Part shown: piece after piece, positions 37,929-46,828 of the stretch
Numbering within the stretch: the stretch's first letter is position 1
Layout of the letters: each line of letters begins with the position of its first letter
NCBI GenBank assembly: GCA_902489275.1
Contig: CABTZK010000002.1
Span: 62,001-126,000, forward strand
Length of the DNA stretch: 64,000 bases
Origin: an uncultured Porphyromonadaceae bacterium
GTDB taxonomy: Bacteria > Bacteroidota > Bacteroidia > Bacteroidales > Muribaculaceae
Direction: 5' to 3'
Translations under genes and position numbers: made by a program
The notes under the pieces: generated by a model
The model's input: the letters and a program-made list of their open reading frames with translations, nothing else
Told to the model about the DNA's origin: nothing
Database searches by the model: none

Positions 37929-39290
37929 ATGAAAAAAAATTTACTTATTGCCGTTTTGGGCATCATGGCGACCGCAAGTGCCTTTGCCGTGACCGACAAC
38001 CAGACCTATGAACCCGTGAACGGTTTCAAGATCAAGAACCAATGGATTCTTGACCGCGTTCACACGAGCACTTTCTCTACGATGGACGTTTGCAACACGC
38101 GCGCCCGCACCGCCGTCATGAGCAACGGCGTGATTTATGTGGCTCGCTCCGAAGCTAAACAAGTGATTCAGGGCAACGACACCATTATGGCGGCCGTCGT
38201 CTACCGCTTTAACGCCGCCGACGGAAGTGAGCTGCCCACGCTCGACATCACCTACAATGGCATGCCATTTGGCAACTTCTTAGGCGTGAACAGCATTGGC
38301 ACCGATAACTTTGGGCACATCTGGATTGCCTCATTCAGCAGCGAGAAGTCTGACAAGCTGCCCTTGTACCAGCTCAACACCGAGACGGGCGAGCTCACCC
38401 TCGTGGCCGAGCTTGCGAAAGGCAACAACGTGGCTCGCACCGACTATGCCGACGTGATGGGCGACATCACTCGCGAGCAGGCCGAGTGCAACGTGATGAG
38501 CGTGGGCGCAAGCGTTGCCACCGTCTACCGCTGGCACTGCGACCAGGGCGGCAGCGACTGGGAAGGTGGCTTTGATGGCGACACCTATCTTGAAATCACC
38601 GATTTCTATCCCGAAGGAGTGACCCAATGGGGTTACGCTCCCTGCGCACGCATGATTTTGGGCGACAGCGAGGAGGGCAAGTATGCCGGCGAACTCTTCT
38701 ACATCGACGGCTTCAACTCCGCGCCAGCCATCTATGACTTGACGGGCAGCATCATCGACTCGTTCAATGGCGTCGACAAAGAACTCACGCCCGAAGCCGG
38801 GACTAACGGTGTGGCAGAATTCCGCCTCAACGGGCACAACTTCATTGCCTACTCCAAGGCCCAATACAGCGGCAACGGCCATGGCTGCCAGGCCAACATC
38901 TGCGAGCTGGGCGAGGGCGCTACCCTTTCAGGCATGCAGAAGTACTGGCAAATTCCTGCTGACAGCCTGGGCAAAACGAGCGACGGCGGCCTTCGCATCC
39001 ACTGCTTAAACGTGGAATACGGGCAAGAAGGCGGCGATGAGTGCGTGACCCTGTTCACCTACAAATGCTTCAACGGCATGGCTGTCTACAAGATTGGCAA
39101 GAAAGTGGGCGAAGAGCCTGGCCTGAAAGGCGACGTGAATGGTGACGGCATCGTGAACGTGACCGACGTGACGGCCCTGATCAACACCATTCTGGGTACG
39201 GCTAACTATGACGATGTGGACATGAACGGTGACGGCGTTGTGAACGTGACCGACGTGACGGCATTGATTAACCTCATTCTTGGCGCATAG
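37929..39290 (+). CDS. Secreted protein with dockerin-like tail
   Basis: A 453-residue protein with a signal peptide (KKNLLIAVLGIMATASAFA, cleavage after AFA). The body (residues about 20-380) is beta-rich with propeller-like phrases (GVIYVARSEAKQV, IGTDNFGHIWIASF) and no family I can name. It ends with two calcium-binding dockerin-like repeats, DVNGDGIVNVTDVTALINT and MNGDGVVNVTDVTALINL, each with Asp/Asn ligands at regular spacing. I chose the ATG at 37929 because it begins the signal peptide; 12 further in-frame residues upstream are unlikely. This type of tail is frequent in Muribaculaceae and Prevotella secreted proteins. Confidence 0.8.
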   Translation: MKKNLLIAVLGIMATASAFAVTDNQTYEPVNGFKIKNQWILDRVHTSTFSTMDVCNTRARTAVMSNGVIYVARSEAKQVIQGNDTIMAAVVYRFNAADGSELPTLDITYNGMPFGNFLGVNSIGTDNFGHIWIASFSSEKSDKLPLYQLNTETGELTLVAELAKGNNVARTDYADVMGDITREQAECNVMSVGASVATVYRWHCDQGGSDWEGGFDGDTYLEITDFYPEGVTQWGYAPCARMILGDSEEGKYAGELFYIDGFNSAPAIYDLTGSIIDSFNGVDKELTPEAGTNGVAEFRLNGHNFIAYSKAQYSGNGHGCQANICELGEGATLSGMQKYWQIPADSLGKTSDGGLRIHCLNVEYGQEGGDECVTLFTYKCFNGMAVYKIGKKVGEEPGLKGDVNGDGIVNVTDVTALINTILGTANYDDVDMNGDGVVNVTDVTALINLILGA

Positions 39291-39355
39291 CCCTCAATCT
39301 TGGCCTTTGCTCATCGCAAGAGGGTCAAGCATGTAGATTGAGTCCTTTTCATTTT

Positions 39356-39403
39356 GGCAGGTTCTAAAAACTTTCATCATTTTGAGTTCCCTTAGAGCCT
39401 GCC
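39356..39403 (+). terminator. Probable terminator after the dockerin-tailed gene
   Basis: GGCAGGTTCTAA pairs with TTAGAGCCTGCC (one G-U) across a 24-base loop and is followed by TTTATTTTAAATTT. The long loop lowers confidence. Confidence 0.5.
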
Positions 39404-39446
39404 TTTATTTTAAATTTATAATCTATACCTAACACGATAAAAAAAC

Positions 39447-41861
39447 ATGAAGAAAATTCTCCTCACAATATGCATTGTGCTGGTGACGCTCATCGCGGCA
39501 TCGGCCAAAGACCAGTGGACACTTAATGGGGTGTCCTACGATGTAGACACCATCATCTTTCCCCACCCCGTAGGGCCTGGGGTCACATTCGGGAAATACG
39601 ACTTGCCTGCCATGCCACTCAAGGTGAGTGTGATGACGATGGACTTGACCAACCCTTACATCACGATGGAAACGTGCATGGGCGGCGACAAGACCATTGG
39701 CGGCGAGACCCCTACCAGCATGGTCGCCCGCAACACAAGACCCGGACATGAGGTGGTGGGAGCCACCAATGGCGACTTTTTTGCCACTACGCCACCTAAC
39801 CAGGTGGGCATGCCCACGAGCGGCCAACTCACACGCGGAAAAGTCGTGGAAAGCCCGACAGGACGGGCGAGTTTTGTGCTCGACAATAACAAGCGCCCCT
39901 ACATTGACTTCTTCGACTTCTCGGCAACAGCCACCTGCGGGGAAACGGTCATCCCCATTGCCAAGGTGAACAAGTTGCAGCTTGGCGGCGATGCCACGAT
40001 GCTCTACACCAATGATTTCGGGCCGCGAACCTTCAATCAAGGAGGCGGGAAAATGGCGCTCATCTCCCCCAAGAGCGACAGCTTCAAGTGGCTGGCCAAC
40101 AGCACCGAGCAGGGCGTGGTCGACAGCGTGTTTGAGGGTGCTGGGCTGTGTGCCATCCCCGAGGGGAAAGCCATCTTGTGGATGCAAGGCAACCATGCCG
40201 ACTATGCCGAAGCCCTGCACCCAGGCGATGAAATCAGCATCAACCTCAAGGCGTGGCTCCGCTCGCAGAAAGGCTATGACCCAGGCTTCAAGGAGATGGT
40301 TGGCGGCAGCAACCACATCATCATGCGCAACTTTATCGAAGAGAACACCTGGAACGATCGGCACCCGCGCACGTGCATTGGCTTCAATGCCGACAGCACC
40401 AAGGTGTATTTCGTGGTCGTCGACGGGCGCAGCATCGAGTCAACTGGCATCACCCTCAAGGAAGCAGTGGGCATCTTCAAGGCGCTCGGCGCCGCGAATG
40501 CGGTGAATCTTGACGGAGGCGGCTCAAGCTGCATGGTGGTGAACGATGAGATTGTGAACACGCCAAGCGACGGCAGCACGCGCGCCGTGGGCAATGGCTG
40601 CCTGCTCATCTCCACAGCACCAGCCGACGACAGCATCGGGATGCTCAATTTCGAGCCTCGCTGCTACAACGTGTCGACCTCGGCACGCCTGCACCCTGCC
40701 ATTTGGGGATATAACCAATATGGTGTGCTCAAAACCCGGAATGTGGAAGGATGCACACGCACGTGCGACCCGCAGGTGGGGCATTTCGACAGCGAGGGTT
40801 ACTTCATTGCCTCAAGCACGCCCGCATCGGGAAACCTCTATGCCGAGTATCATGGCGTGACCACCACGCAACCCATCCAAATTATGAATGCCCACAAAAC
40901 CCTGCGCGACGACAGCGTGACCCTCGACAGCAATCACCGCTACGAGATCCAGCTACTGGGCATCAGCGGGATGGGGCAAGACCTTCTCGACCCAGGCATC
41001 ATGTCCTGGACGAGCAGCGACCCCAGCATAGCCACGGTGGGAGACGACGGCATCGTCACCGCGCACAGCAGCGGCCGCACTTTGATTTCGGGTATCGGCG
41101 AGCAGTTCAACGACACGCTCACGGTGCGCGTCGAGAATCCAACCGCCTCCCTCACAACTATTGAAAACCAGCCTATCGATCCCGAGACATGGACCATTTC
41201 ACAAAGTGGCGGCAAGAATCGGGTCGTGACAACGCTCGACCACGGCATGAGCATTCATTTCACTGGCGCATCGTCACGCAACCCCTATATCAAGCTCGCC
41301 AAGCGCATACAGCTGTGGGGGATTCCCGACACGCTACGCGTGCGCTTCAACGCCCACGACCTCACGGTCAAACGCGTGAACCTGTCGACGCAAACCACGC
41401 GCGAGCGACAGATCATCAGTGAGATTGAGGTTCCCAGCCTCGCCGATGGCAGCTACACTGTGAACTTGCCCACCGCGCAGTGGTGCGACGCTTCTGACTT
41501 GAGCAACTATCCGTTAGGGTTTATTTACCTCTACTTTAAGTTGGCAGATGTCAAAAGCGGCCAGCCCTACACGCTCGACATTCCGGGCATTGAGCTGGTC
41601 TACCAATTTAAGCAATCGGGCGTGAAAGAGGTCACTGCCGACAAGAACGGTCTCTCAATCTATCCTAATCCCGCCTATGCTGGAACAATGGTATCGGTCA
41701 CGGGCAACCAAGGCACGCGCGGCACGCTTTACAGCCTTGAAGGGCGCAAAGTCAAGCGCGTGACCCTCGACAACGGACAGTTCTCAACCTCTGGCCTTGC
41801 TCCAGGGATATACTTGCTGGAAATCGACGGTCATCAAGCCGCCCGATTGCTGGTGAAATAA
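39447..41861 (+). CDS. Secreted phosphodiester glycosidase (NAGPA domain) with T9SS sorting tail
   Basis: An 804-residue protein with a signal peptide (KKILLTICIVLVTLIAASA). Residues about 60-390 match the NAGPA phosphodiester glycosidase domain, best seen in GATNGDFFATTPP, HPRTCIGFNADSTKVYFVVVDGR, NLDGGGSSCMVVNDEIVN and VGNGCLLIS; the human relative removes GlcNAc from a phosphodiester. A BIG2-type Ig domain follows (MSWTSSDPSIATVGDDGIVTA), then a beta-sandwich stretch, and finally LSIYPNPAYAG...GIYLLEIDG, a type A sorting domain for secretion by the type IX system. So the enzyme should be exported to the cell surface or medium. Substrate unknown. Confidence 0.88.
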   Translation: MKKILLTICIVLVTLIAASAKDQWTLNGVSYDVDTIIFPHPVGPGVTFGKYDLPAMPLKVSVMTMDLTNPYITMETCMGGDKTIGGETPTSMVARNTRPGHEVVGATNGDFFATTPPNQVGMPTSGQLTRGKVVESPTGRASFVLDNNKRPYIDFFDFSATATCGETVIPIAKVNKLQLGGDATMLYTNDFGPRTFNQGGGKMALISPKSDSFKWLANSTEQGVVDSVFEGAGLCAIPEGKAILWMQGNHADYAEALHPGDEISINLKAWLRSQKGYDPGFKEMVGGSNHIIMRNFIEENTWNDRHPRTCIGFNADSTKVYFVVVDGRSIESTGITLKEAVGIFKALGAANAVNLDGGGSSCMVVNDEIVNTPSDGSTRAVGNGCLLISTAPADDSIGMLNFEPRCYNVSTSARLHPAIWGYNQYGVLKTRNVEGCTRTCDPQVGHFDSEGYFIASSTPASGNLYAEYHGVTTTQPIQIMNAHKTLRDDSVTLDSNHRYEIQLLGISGMGQDLLDPGIMSWTSSDPSIATVGDDGIVTAHSSGRTLISGIGEQFNDTLTVRVENPTASLTTIENQPIDPETWTISQSGGKNRVVTTLDHGMSIHFTGASSRNPYIKLAKRIQLWGIPDTLRVRFNAHDLTVKRVNLSTQTTRERQIISEIEVPSLADGSYTVNLPTAQWCDASDLSNYPLGFIYLYFKLADVKSGQPYTLDIPGIELVYQFKQSGVKEVTADKNGLSIYPNPAYAGTMVSVTGNQGTRGTLYSLEGRKVKRVTLDNGQFSTSGLAPGIYLLEIDGHQAARLLVK

Positions 41862-41896
41862 TTGAAACACCCATGGCGAGGCTCACCTCTACCCTT

Positions 41897-42493
41897 TCAC
41901 CAGAGAATGCTTGCCACAGGCAAGACCGTCTCTCCCAAGTCCATCATGGCATTGATCAAGGCAATGGATTGGAAGTGTGGCAAGTCGTCGAGAGTGAGGT
42001 CTCGCTCAACCATTCGCCGCGACGCCAGTAGCCTGGCACGGCACGTGCCAGGCAATAGCGGCGTGGTGGGAGTCACCCATTGCTTGCCGTCATAGAAAGC
42101 CACATTGGTATAAGACGTATCGGTGAGGTGCCCGTTTTTCACAACCAGAATCTCGTCGCAGTCGCCACGCCGGTTGCGCAATTGATTCAAGCGGCGCCTG
42201 TCCTCGCTCTTGAGCGCATAGGCGATTTGCTCGTCCTCAACCACTTTCAACGACCTCACCACACGCTTGGTGTAGGGCGTGCAACTGGGTTCGTAGACTT
42301 GCGTCGCATCGTAGACAAAGCGCAGTTTTGCCGTTCCCTTTATCGGGGCGAGTGACTTTGCCAAAGTCTCCACATCAATGCTTTCTGCCACTCCCCACAC
42401 CTGCATCCGCGTGTCTCTGATTCTCTGGAGATGAAAGGGTAAATTGGCGATTTTGCCGTCGTCAACCCTGATGGTTTCAATAAATCGGCACAT
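41897..42493 (-). CDS. pabC: Class IV aminotransferase-fold protein, probable 4-amino-4-deoxychorismate lyase
   Basis: PabC releases pyruvate from aminodeoxychorismate to give p-aminobenzoate for folate. The 198-residue product has the PLP-enzyme class IV layout in short form: CRFIETIRVDDGKIANLPFHLQR, LKSEDRRRLNQLR (the Lys in SLKSED-like position is ALKSED), EILVVKNGHLTDTSYTNVAF and TPLLPGTCRARLL. It overlaps pabB by 17 bases, which supports the pathway role. The ATG at 42493 gives the family start; the frame extends 21 residues more into pabB. Some class IV enzymes have other activities, so the call rests partly on context. Confidence 0.87.
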   Translation of the reverse strand: MCRFIETIRVDDGKIANLPFHLQRIRDTRMQVWGVAESIDVETLAKSLAPIKGTAKLRFVYDATQVYEPSCTPYTKRVVRSLKVVEDEQIAYALKSEDRRRLNQLRNRRGDCDEILVVKNGHLTDTSYTNVAFYDGKQWVTPTTPLLPGTCRARLLASRRMVERDLTLDDLPHFQSIALINAMMDLGETVLPVASILW

Positions 42494-43460
42494 AGACTTT
42501 CTCGATAACTTCTCGATATTCGTCGTCGTTATTGCTTTGGGCAGTGATGCCGCCACCGGCTTTGTAATAGAGCTGCCCGTCTTCCTGGTCGATGAAGCGA
42601 ATCATCACGGCTGTGTCCAACTCCCCATTGGCGCAATAGCCCATGATGCCCGTGTAAAATCCTCGGTCGTAATCCTCGGCTTGCCGAATGAGGTCGACGG
42701 TCTGGCGTTTGGGCGCTCCCGCAATAGAACCCGCAGGAAGCAGCCGGTAAAGGAGTTCGCCAAAGTGCGACTGATAGTAGTCTGACACGTGTCCGCTGAT
42801 TTCCGAACTGGTTTGCAGAATCTCGCCTTTGTTGGTGGTCAAGTGCTCAATGTAGCGATAGCGATCCACCTGCACCCCGTGAGCCACTTGCGCCAACTCA
42901 CTGCTCAGGAGGTCAACAATCATAGCGTGCTCCTCGACTTCTTTGGGATTTTCCATCAGGGTGCGCTCGGCATTGGGCAAGGTGGCATCCAAAGTGCCTT
43001 TCATGGGAAAAGTGCGGATGACGCCCTGCTGGACCTGCACAAAAATCTCGGGCGAGAAACACACAAACTCATCTTTCACCCAGCAGCGATAGCGTGCCTG
43101 GGAGCGCAGGAAAATGTCGCGCATGGTGAGATTGGTCGCTATGGGGACTTTGCAAGTGAGATTGGCCAAGCGGCAATTTCCAGCAACCTGGTTGCGCTTC
43201 ACCAAGTTGATGCTTGCTTCATACCGCGCCCTGTCGGGTGGCGTGATTCGCCATTCGGGTGCGCTGTTGTTGCACGAGAAATGGTCGGGGATATTGCAAA
43301 AATGCGGGAAAGCGAACATACACGTTGCCGCATCTAATGCCGAAGTCTCCTCAACGTAAGCTTTCGATTGGTCATAACTGATGATAAAGACAAACGGGTT
43401 GCCTGCCTGCCCAAGTGCATTGATTTTGTCTTGCGCTTCTTCTTTTGTGTAAATTTCCAT
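42477..43460 (-). CDS. pabB: Aminodeoxychorismate synthase component I
   Basis: A 327-residue chorismate-binding enzyme that aminates chorismate to aminodeoxychorismate. The catalytic half is present: FVCFSPEIFVQVQQG, RTFPMKGTLDA, EEHAMIVDLLSSELAQVA, EILQTSSEISG, LLPAGSIAGAPKRQTV and the C-terminal YYKAGGGITAQSNNDDEYREV. It lacks the longer N-terminal region of E. coli PabB (about 450 residues), as is common in the short Bacteroidetes form. No pabA-type amidotransferase gene is nearby. Coupled to pabC by overlap. Confidence 0.93.
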   Translation of the reverse strand: MEIYTKEEAQDKINALGQAGNPFVFIISYDQSKAYVEETSALDAATCMFAFPHFCNIPDHFSCNNSAPEWRITPPDRARYEASINLVKRNQVAGNCRLANLTCKVPIATNLTMRDIFLRSQARYRCWVKDEFVCFSPEIFVQVQQGVIRTFPMKGTLDATLPNAERTLMENPKEVEEHAMIVDLLSSELAQVAHGVQVDRYRYIEHLTTNKGEILQTSSEISGHVSDYYQSHFGELLYRLLPAGSIAGAPKRQTVDLIRQAEDYDRGFYTGIMGYCANGELDTAVMIRFIDQEDGQLYYKAGGGITAQSNNDDEYREVIEKVYVPIY

Positions 43461-43564
43461 TTTACTTTCTTTGTGTTATCGGCAATCTTTCATGCTATTG
43501 CCACACAAAATTACACATATTCTATCAGATAAGCACATAGACGCACCCGAAAAGTTCCCGTTTT

Positions 43565-44452
43565 TTAACGGCGGCGAGGAGCAGGACGGCGAGTGTTGTC
43601 TCTCACCACCTGGTTGCTGGTCGATGCCTGGCGGGTCACCGCTCGACTTGGAGTGCTTGTCGGCGTGGAGGGACGCTGCACTGACGTGGATGGGCGCTGC
43701 ACTGGTGTCGGCGTGGATGGGCGTTGCACTGGCGTGGATGGACGGCGAGGCATGGTGACGGCAGGGCGAGACTGCTGTGGCTGGACGCGATTGGCATTTG
43801 CCGCACCGCTCGACTGCCGCACGACCTGGCCATTAATGGGGCGGCGAGTGACCCTTACGCCCGATCCCCTTGGAGTGGTTGACCGGCCGTTGCCTGGGCG
43901 AGTAGAGGCATCACCGGGACGCGCGCCGGGATGGGGCGTTCCGCCATTGCCAGGAGCGGTGACCCGAGAATCTAACCTGCCTCCGTTGACATTTTGCTCA
44001 CTTAGGGCTCTATAATCATTAGCGCTGTTGCCGCTGGGACGGTTGCCACTGTTGCCGCGGCCCTTATTGCCATTGCCGTGTCCTCCCGGGCGGCGACCAT
44101 GCCCACCGTTGTTGATGGTGGTGCTGTGATCGCTATAATCATTCACCGTGGTCGTGTTGTTGTTCACCGTGGTATTGTTGTTGATAATCGTCGTGTTGTT
44201 ATTGATCTGGGTACCCCAGTAGCCGCCGCTGGGCGGAACCACCGACGAACGGCGCATGTGGTAGTACCCCCCATCGTAGTAGGACATGTAATAGGCGTTG
44301 TTATAGTAGTAATACGTGTCATCGCCATAATAGTAAGGCCTGCCATACTCCACGATCTCGTCATAGCCTGGTTCAGTCACAAAGAGGCTGCATGAAGCAG
44401 CGCTCAAAACGATGGCGGCGAGTGCGCCTAATATCTCAAGAAAACGTTTCAT
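43565..44452 (-). CDS. Low-complexity lipoprotein with Tyr-, Asn- and Pro-rich repeats
   Basis: A 295-residue protein with a lipoprotein signal peptide (lipobox SAASC, Cys at about 21). The mature part has a Tyr-rich segment (residues about 38-68), Asn/Thr repeats (INNNTTIINNNTTVNNN), a Gly/Arg/Asn-rich stretch and a C-terminal Pro/Ser/Thr region with tandem RPSTPVQ units. Such composition suggests a disordered or fibrous surface protein. No family is recognisable and low-complexity makes homology calls unsafe. The frame is certain because the signal peptide and stop flank an open repeat region. Confidence 0.72.
   Translation of the reverse strand: MKRFLEILGALAAIVLSAASCSLFVTEPGYDEIVEYGRPYYYGDDTYYYYNNAYYMSYYDGGYYHMRRSSVVPPSGGYWGTQINNNTTIINNNTTVNNNTTTVNDYSDHSTTINNGGHGRRPGGHGNGNKGRGNSGNRPSGNSANDYRALSEQNVNGGRLDSRVTAPGNGGTPHPGARPGDASTRPGNGRSTTPRGSGVRVTRRPINGQVVRQSSGAANANRVQPQQSRPAVTMPRRPSTPVQRPSTPTPVQRPSTSVQRPSTPTSTPSRAVTRQASTSNQVVRDNTRRPAPRRR
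43665..43747. repeat. In-frame tandem repeat (21/27 bp units) in the lipoprotein gene
   Basis: Units beginning GTGGATGGGCG with CACTG inside repeat at spacings of 21, 27 and 21 bases, all multiples of three. They encode the RPSTPVQ-type heptads near the C-terminus of the lipoprotein and could change in number without breaking the frame. Confidence 0.7.
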
Positions 44453-44581
44453 CAGTCAAATCAATTGAGGTTTATTATTCTATTTCTTGCAAATATACAA
44501 TAAATAAATGAAAATAGCGAGTATTCCGGCGTTTATTCTATCATTTCTGCTGCCATCATCATGGCTGCGCGCAAGCGCTGC

Positions 44582-45220
44582 CTAAAGATAAGGATTACAG
44601 CGCACCTCGTCGGCAACCGTGGTTGCCGGGCCATGCCCGGGGGCAAGCGTGGTGTTGGCAGGAAGGGTGAGAATCTTGCGCCTGATGCTGTCGAGCAGGG
44701 TTTCCATGTTGCCACCCGGCAAGTCGGTGCGCCCCACACTTCCCCGGAAAATCGAGTCGCCCGTCATCGCAAGCGCCATGCTTGGGATATAGAAAGTGAG
44801 CCCGCCAGGGGTGTGCCCGGGGGTATCTAACACTTGGATAGCCGCGTCGTCAAGGTTGATGACATCGCCCTCGCGCAGCTCCTTGTCAATCACAAGCGGT
44901 TGAAAGTCGAGTTTCAGGCCAAAACGTTGCGCTTGCAGCGCAATGGCCTGTGCCAAGGGTGCCTCGGCTGGACTGGCACAAACCTTGACGCCAAAGCTGG
45001 TGGCCGCCCACCGCGCCGAGGCGGCATGGTCGACGTGGCAGTGCGTGAGCAGCACACCTTGCACCTCTAAATCGCGCTCGGCAATGAAATTGGCGAGCAT
45101 TTCCCGCTCAGTGGCTCGCATCATGCCAGGGTCGATGATGACGGCATGGCGCGTCACATCGCTCCACAGCACATAAATATTCTCCTCAAATGGGTTACAA
45201 ATTAATCGGGATAGTTGCAT
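44582..45220 (-). CDS. MBL-fold hydrolase, glyoxalase II-like
   Basis: A 212-residue metallo-beta-lactamase-fold enzyme. Metal ligands are seen in THCHVDHAASA (THxHxDH), DTPGHTPGGLTFYI and a C-terminal LAPGHGPATTV, plus MTGDSIFRGSVGRTDLPGG. This GloB-like form often hydrolyses thioesters; the substrate is not predictable. The ATG at 45220 (QLSRLICNPFEENIYVLW) matches the family start; the frame extends 48 residues further into rsmG but that part is not family-like. It lies 14 bases downstream of rsmG. Confidence 0.9.
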   Translation of the reverse strand: MQLSRLICNPFEENIYVLWSDVTRHAVIIDPGMMRATEREMLANFIAERDLEVQGVLLTHCHVDHAASARWAATSFGVKVCASPAEAPLAQAIALQAQRFGLKLDFQPLVIDKELREGDVINLDDAAIQVLDTPGHTPGGLTFYIPSMALAMTGDSIFRGSVGRTDLPGGNMETLLDSIRRKILTLPANTTLAPGHGPATTVADEVRCNPYL

Positions 45221-45234
45221 GTTCTTCAAAAAAA

Positions 45235-45855
45235 TTACAAGGGAAGATAAACGACTTGCTTGGTGGCAAAAAAAGGCTCGCTGAAATAATTGGAGAGGCT
45301 GTCGACAAGCACCTTGTTCCTGTAGGGTCGCAATTCCTGGGCGAGTTGGCCGCCCTTGAGGCAAATGAGCCCATTGGGAAGCGCATTCCAGCCCTCGGCG
45401 CTGATGAGGCGGCGCACTAACGGCACCATCTCGCCTAACGGCATCACCGCCCGGCTCACCACAAAGTCAAACTGCCCCTTGACTTCCTTGATGTCGCCAT
45501 GCTGGACGGTGATGTTGGAAATGCCTGCCCGCCCGGCGATGTCTTGCGCCACCATGAGTTTCTTGCCAATGCGGTCAACCAAGTGAAACTGGACCTGGGG
45601 GGAATAGACCGCCAGGGGGAGACCGGGCAGCCCTCCCCCCGTGCCCAAGTCGAGCACTCGCGTGCCAGGCGTGAACTTCAGCATTTTCACGATGCCTAAC
45701 GAGTGAAGCAAGTGATTAACTTCTAAGTTGTCGATGTCCTTGCGCGAAATCACATTGATTTTTGCGTTCCACTCGGGATAAAGTCGCTCCAGCACGGCCA
45801 TTTGGTCGCGTTGCTGCTGGTTGAGCTCTGGGAAATATTTGATGATCGTCTCCAT
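45235..45855 (-). CDS. rsmG: 16S rRNA (guanine527-N7)-methyltransferase RsmG
   Basis: A 206-residue enzyme (formerly GidB) that methylates G527 of 16S rRNA. It has the N-terminal helix YFPELNQQQRDQM, WNAKINVISRKDIDNLEVNHLLHSL, the SAM site RVLDLGTGGGLPGLPLAV and DFVVSRAVMPL. Length is normal. It lies between a DUF3298-like lipoprotein gene (21-base gap) and the MBL hydrolase. Confidence 0.95.
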   Translation of the reverse strand: METIIKYFPELNQQQRDQMAVLERLYPEWNAKINVISRKDIDNLEVNHLLHSLGIVKMLKFTPGTRVLDLGTGGGLPGLPLAVYSPQVQFHLVDRIGKKLMVAQDIAGRAGISNITVQHGDIKEVKGQFDFVVSRAVMPLGEMVPLVRRLISAEGWNALPNGLICLKGGQLAQELRPYRNKVLVDSLSNYFSEPFFATKQVVYLPL

Positions 45856-45876
45856 CGTTCTTTGGCATTGACGGCG

Positions 45877-46710
45877 TTAGAAGCGCTTGAGCACCGAATG
45901 CTCGCTTGCCCACTGCTTGAGCGTGGCATAGTCGATGGTGATTTTCGGCTCTAAGTTGGCATCGGCCGTGAGTTCCTGCGGCAAGTAGCTCCAGGTGACT
46001 CCCCTCTCTTCGAAGCAAAAGTTGCTGGTCACGCCCATGTTATCAATATTGAAATAGCCCAGTTCACTCAACGCGTCGGCGCTCTGCACATGGTTCTGCT
46101 GCATGAGCTTAGCCTTGAGCAGGTCGCACACGCTGCCCAGCGCCTCCTCGTTGAACATGCCCAAGTCGACAAGTGTCATCGTCTCCAGGTCAAAATTGAA
46201 ATAAGTGTGCTTTTTGGCGGGCACATCGTTTTTCTTCATCATCTCTTCTTTGCAAAAGGTGATGATTCCATTTTGGTGGTAGGCCGCCGTGATGTTGGTG
46301 GAAATGATTATGTTGTCGGTCACTCCATCATTCTCGGCCAGCGCAGCGGCATCGGCGGCAGAATCGAGCAAGTTCATGCTCAAAACGTTTTTCGCATACT
46401 CTTTGACCGCCTCGTCGATAGTCAAACTGTCGTTGCCGTCGAGCACCGTGGCGATATAGAGTTTCTGGAGCGTCAAGGTCGCCTTCTTGTCTTTGTAAAA
46501 CTTAGGATAAGTTGCCGAGAGCTCCACCAGTTCCTGGCAAAGGTCGCCATTGCTCAAGCGAAAATGAATGGTATCGCCCATTCTCACGCTTGTGAGCGAC
46601 ACCGCATCATGGGCGGTGACAGCGCTTTGTGCGCTCTTTTTCTTGGTGCAACTCGCCACTAACAAGATGAGTGACAAGCTGGTGAGTATCAAGGTGATTT
46701 TCCGATTCAT
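45877..46710 (-). CDS. DUF3298-domain lipoprotein (RsiV-like C-terminus)
   Basis: A 277-residue protein with a lipoprotein signal peptide (lipobox LVASC). The C-terminal part, with KKHTYFNFDLETMTLVDLGMFNEEAL, FCFEERGVTWSYLPQELTADANLEPKITIDY, resembles DUF3298, as found in the anti-sigma factor RsiV. Such lipoproteins occur widely in Bacteroidetes with unknown function. I chose the ATG at 46710; the frame extends through 47076 but the additional residues are antisense to the ATP-grasp gene. An ATG at 46722 is an alternative. Confidence 0.82.
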   Translation of the reverse strand: MNRKITLILTSLSLILLVASCTKKKSAQSAVTAHDAVSLTSVRMGDTIHFRLSNGDLCQELVELSATYPKFYKDKKATLTLQKLYIATVLDGNDSLTIDEAVKEYAKNVLSMNLLDSAADAAALAENDGVTDNIIISTNITAAYHQNGIITFCKEEMMKKNDVPAKKHTYFNFDLETMTLVDLGMFNEEALGSVCDLLKAKLMQQNHVQSADALSELGYFNIDNMGVTSNFCFEERGVTWSYLPQELTADANLEPKITIDYATLKQWASEHSVLKRF

Positions 46711-46828
46711 GACGATAATCATACTTTTAAAGTTGTTTCGATGGATAAAAGTACAAAAAAAATCAACACCCTCACTCCAAATTGCCCTAAAACCTTTCAA
46801 CAAATTCCGAAAAGCGGGCATTTCTCGG

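Noticed and set aside
37929..39290. Cellulosome component
   Set aside because: Dockerin-like tails alone are common in these bacteria; no cohesin, scaffoldin or cellulase is present.
43665..43747. CRISPR-like array
   Set aside because: Repeats are direct, of unequal spacing and inside a coding frame; no spacers and no cas genes in the window.
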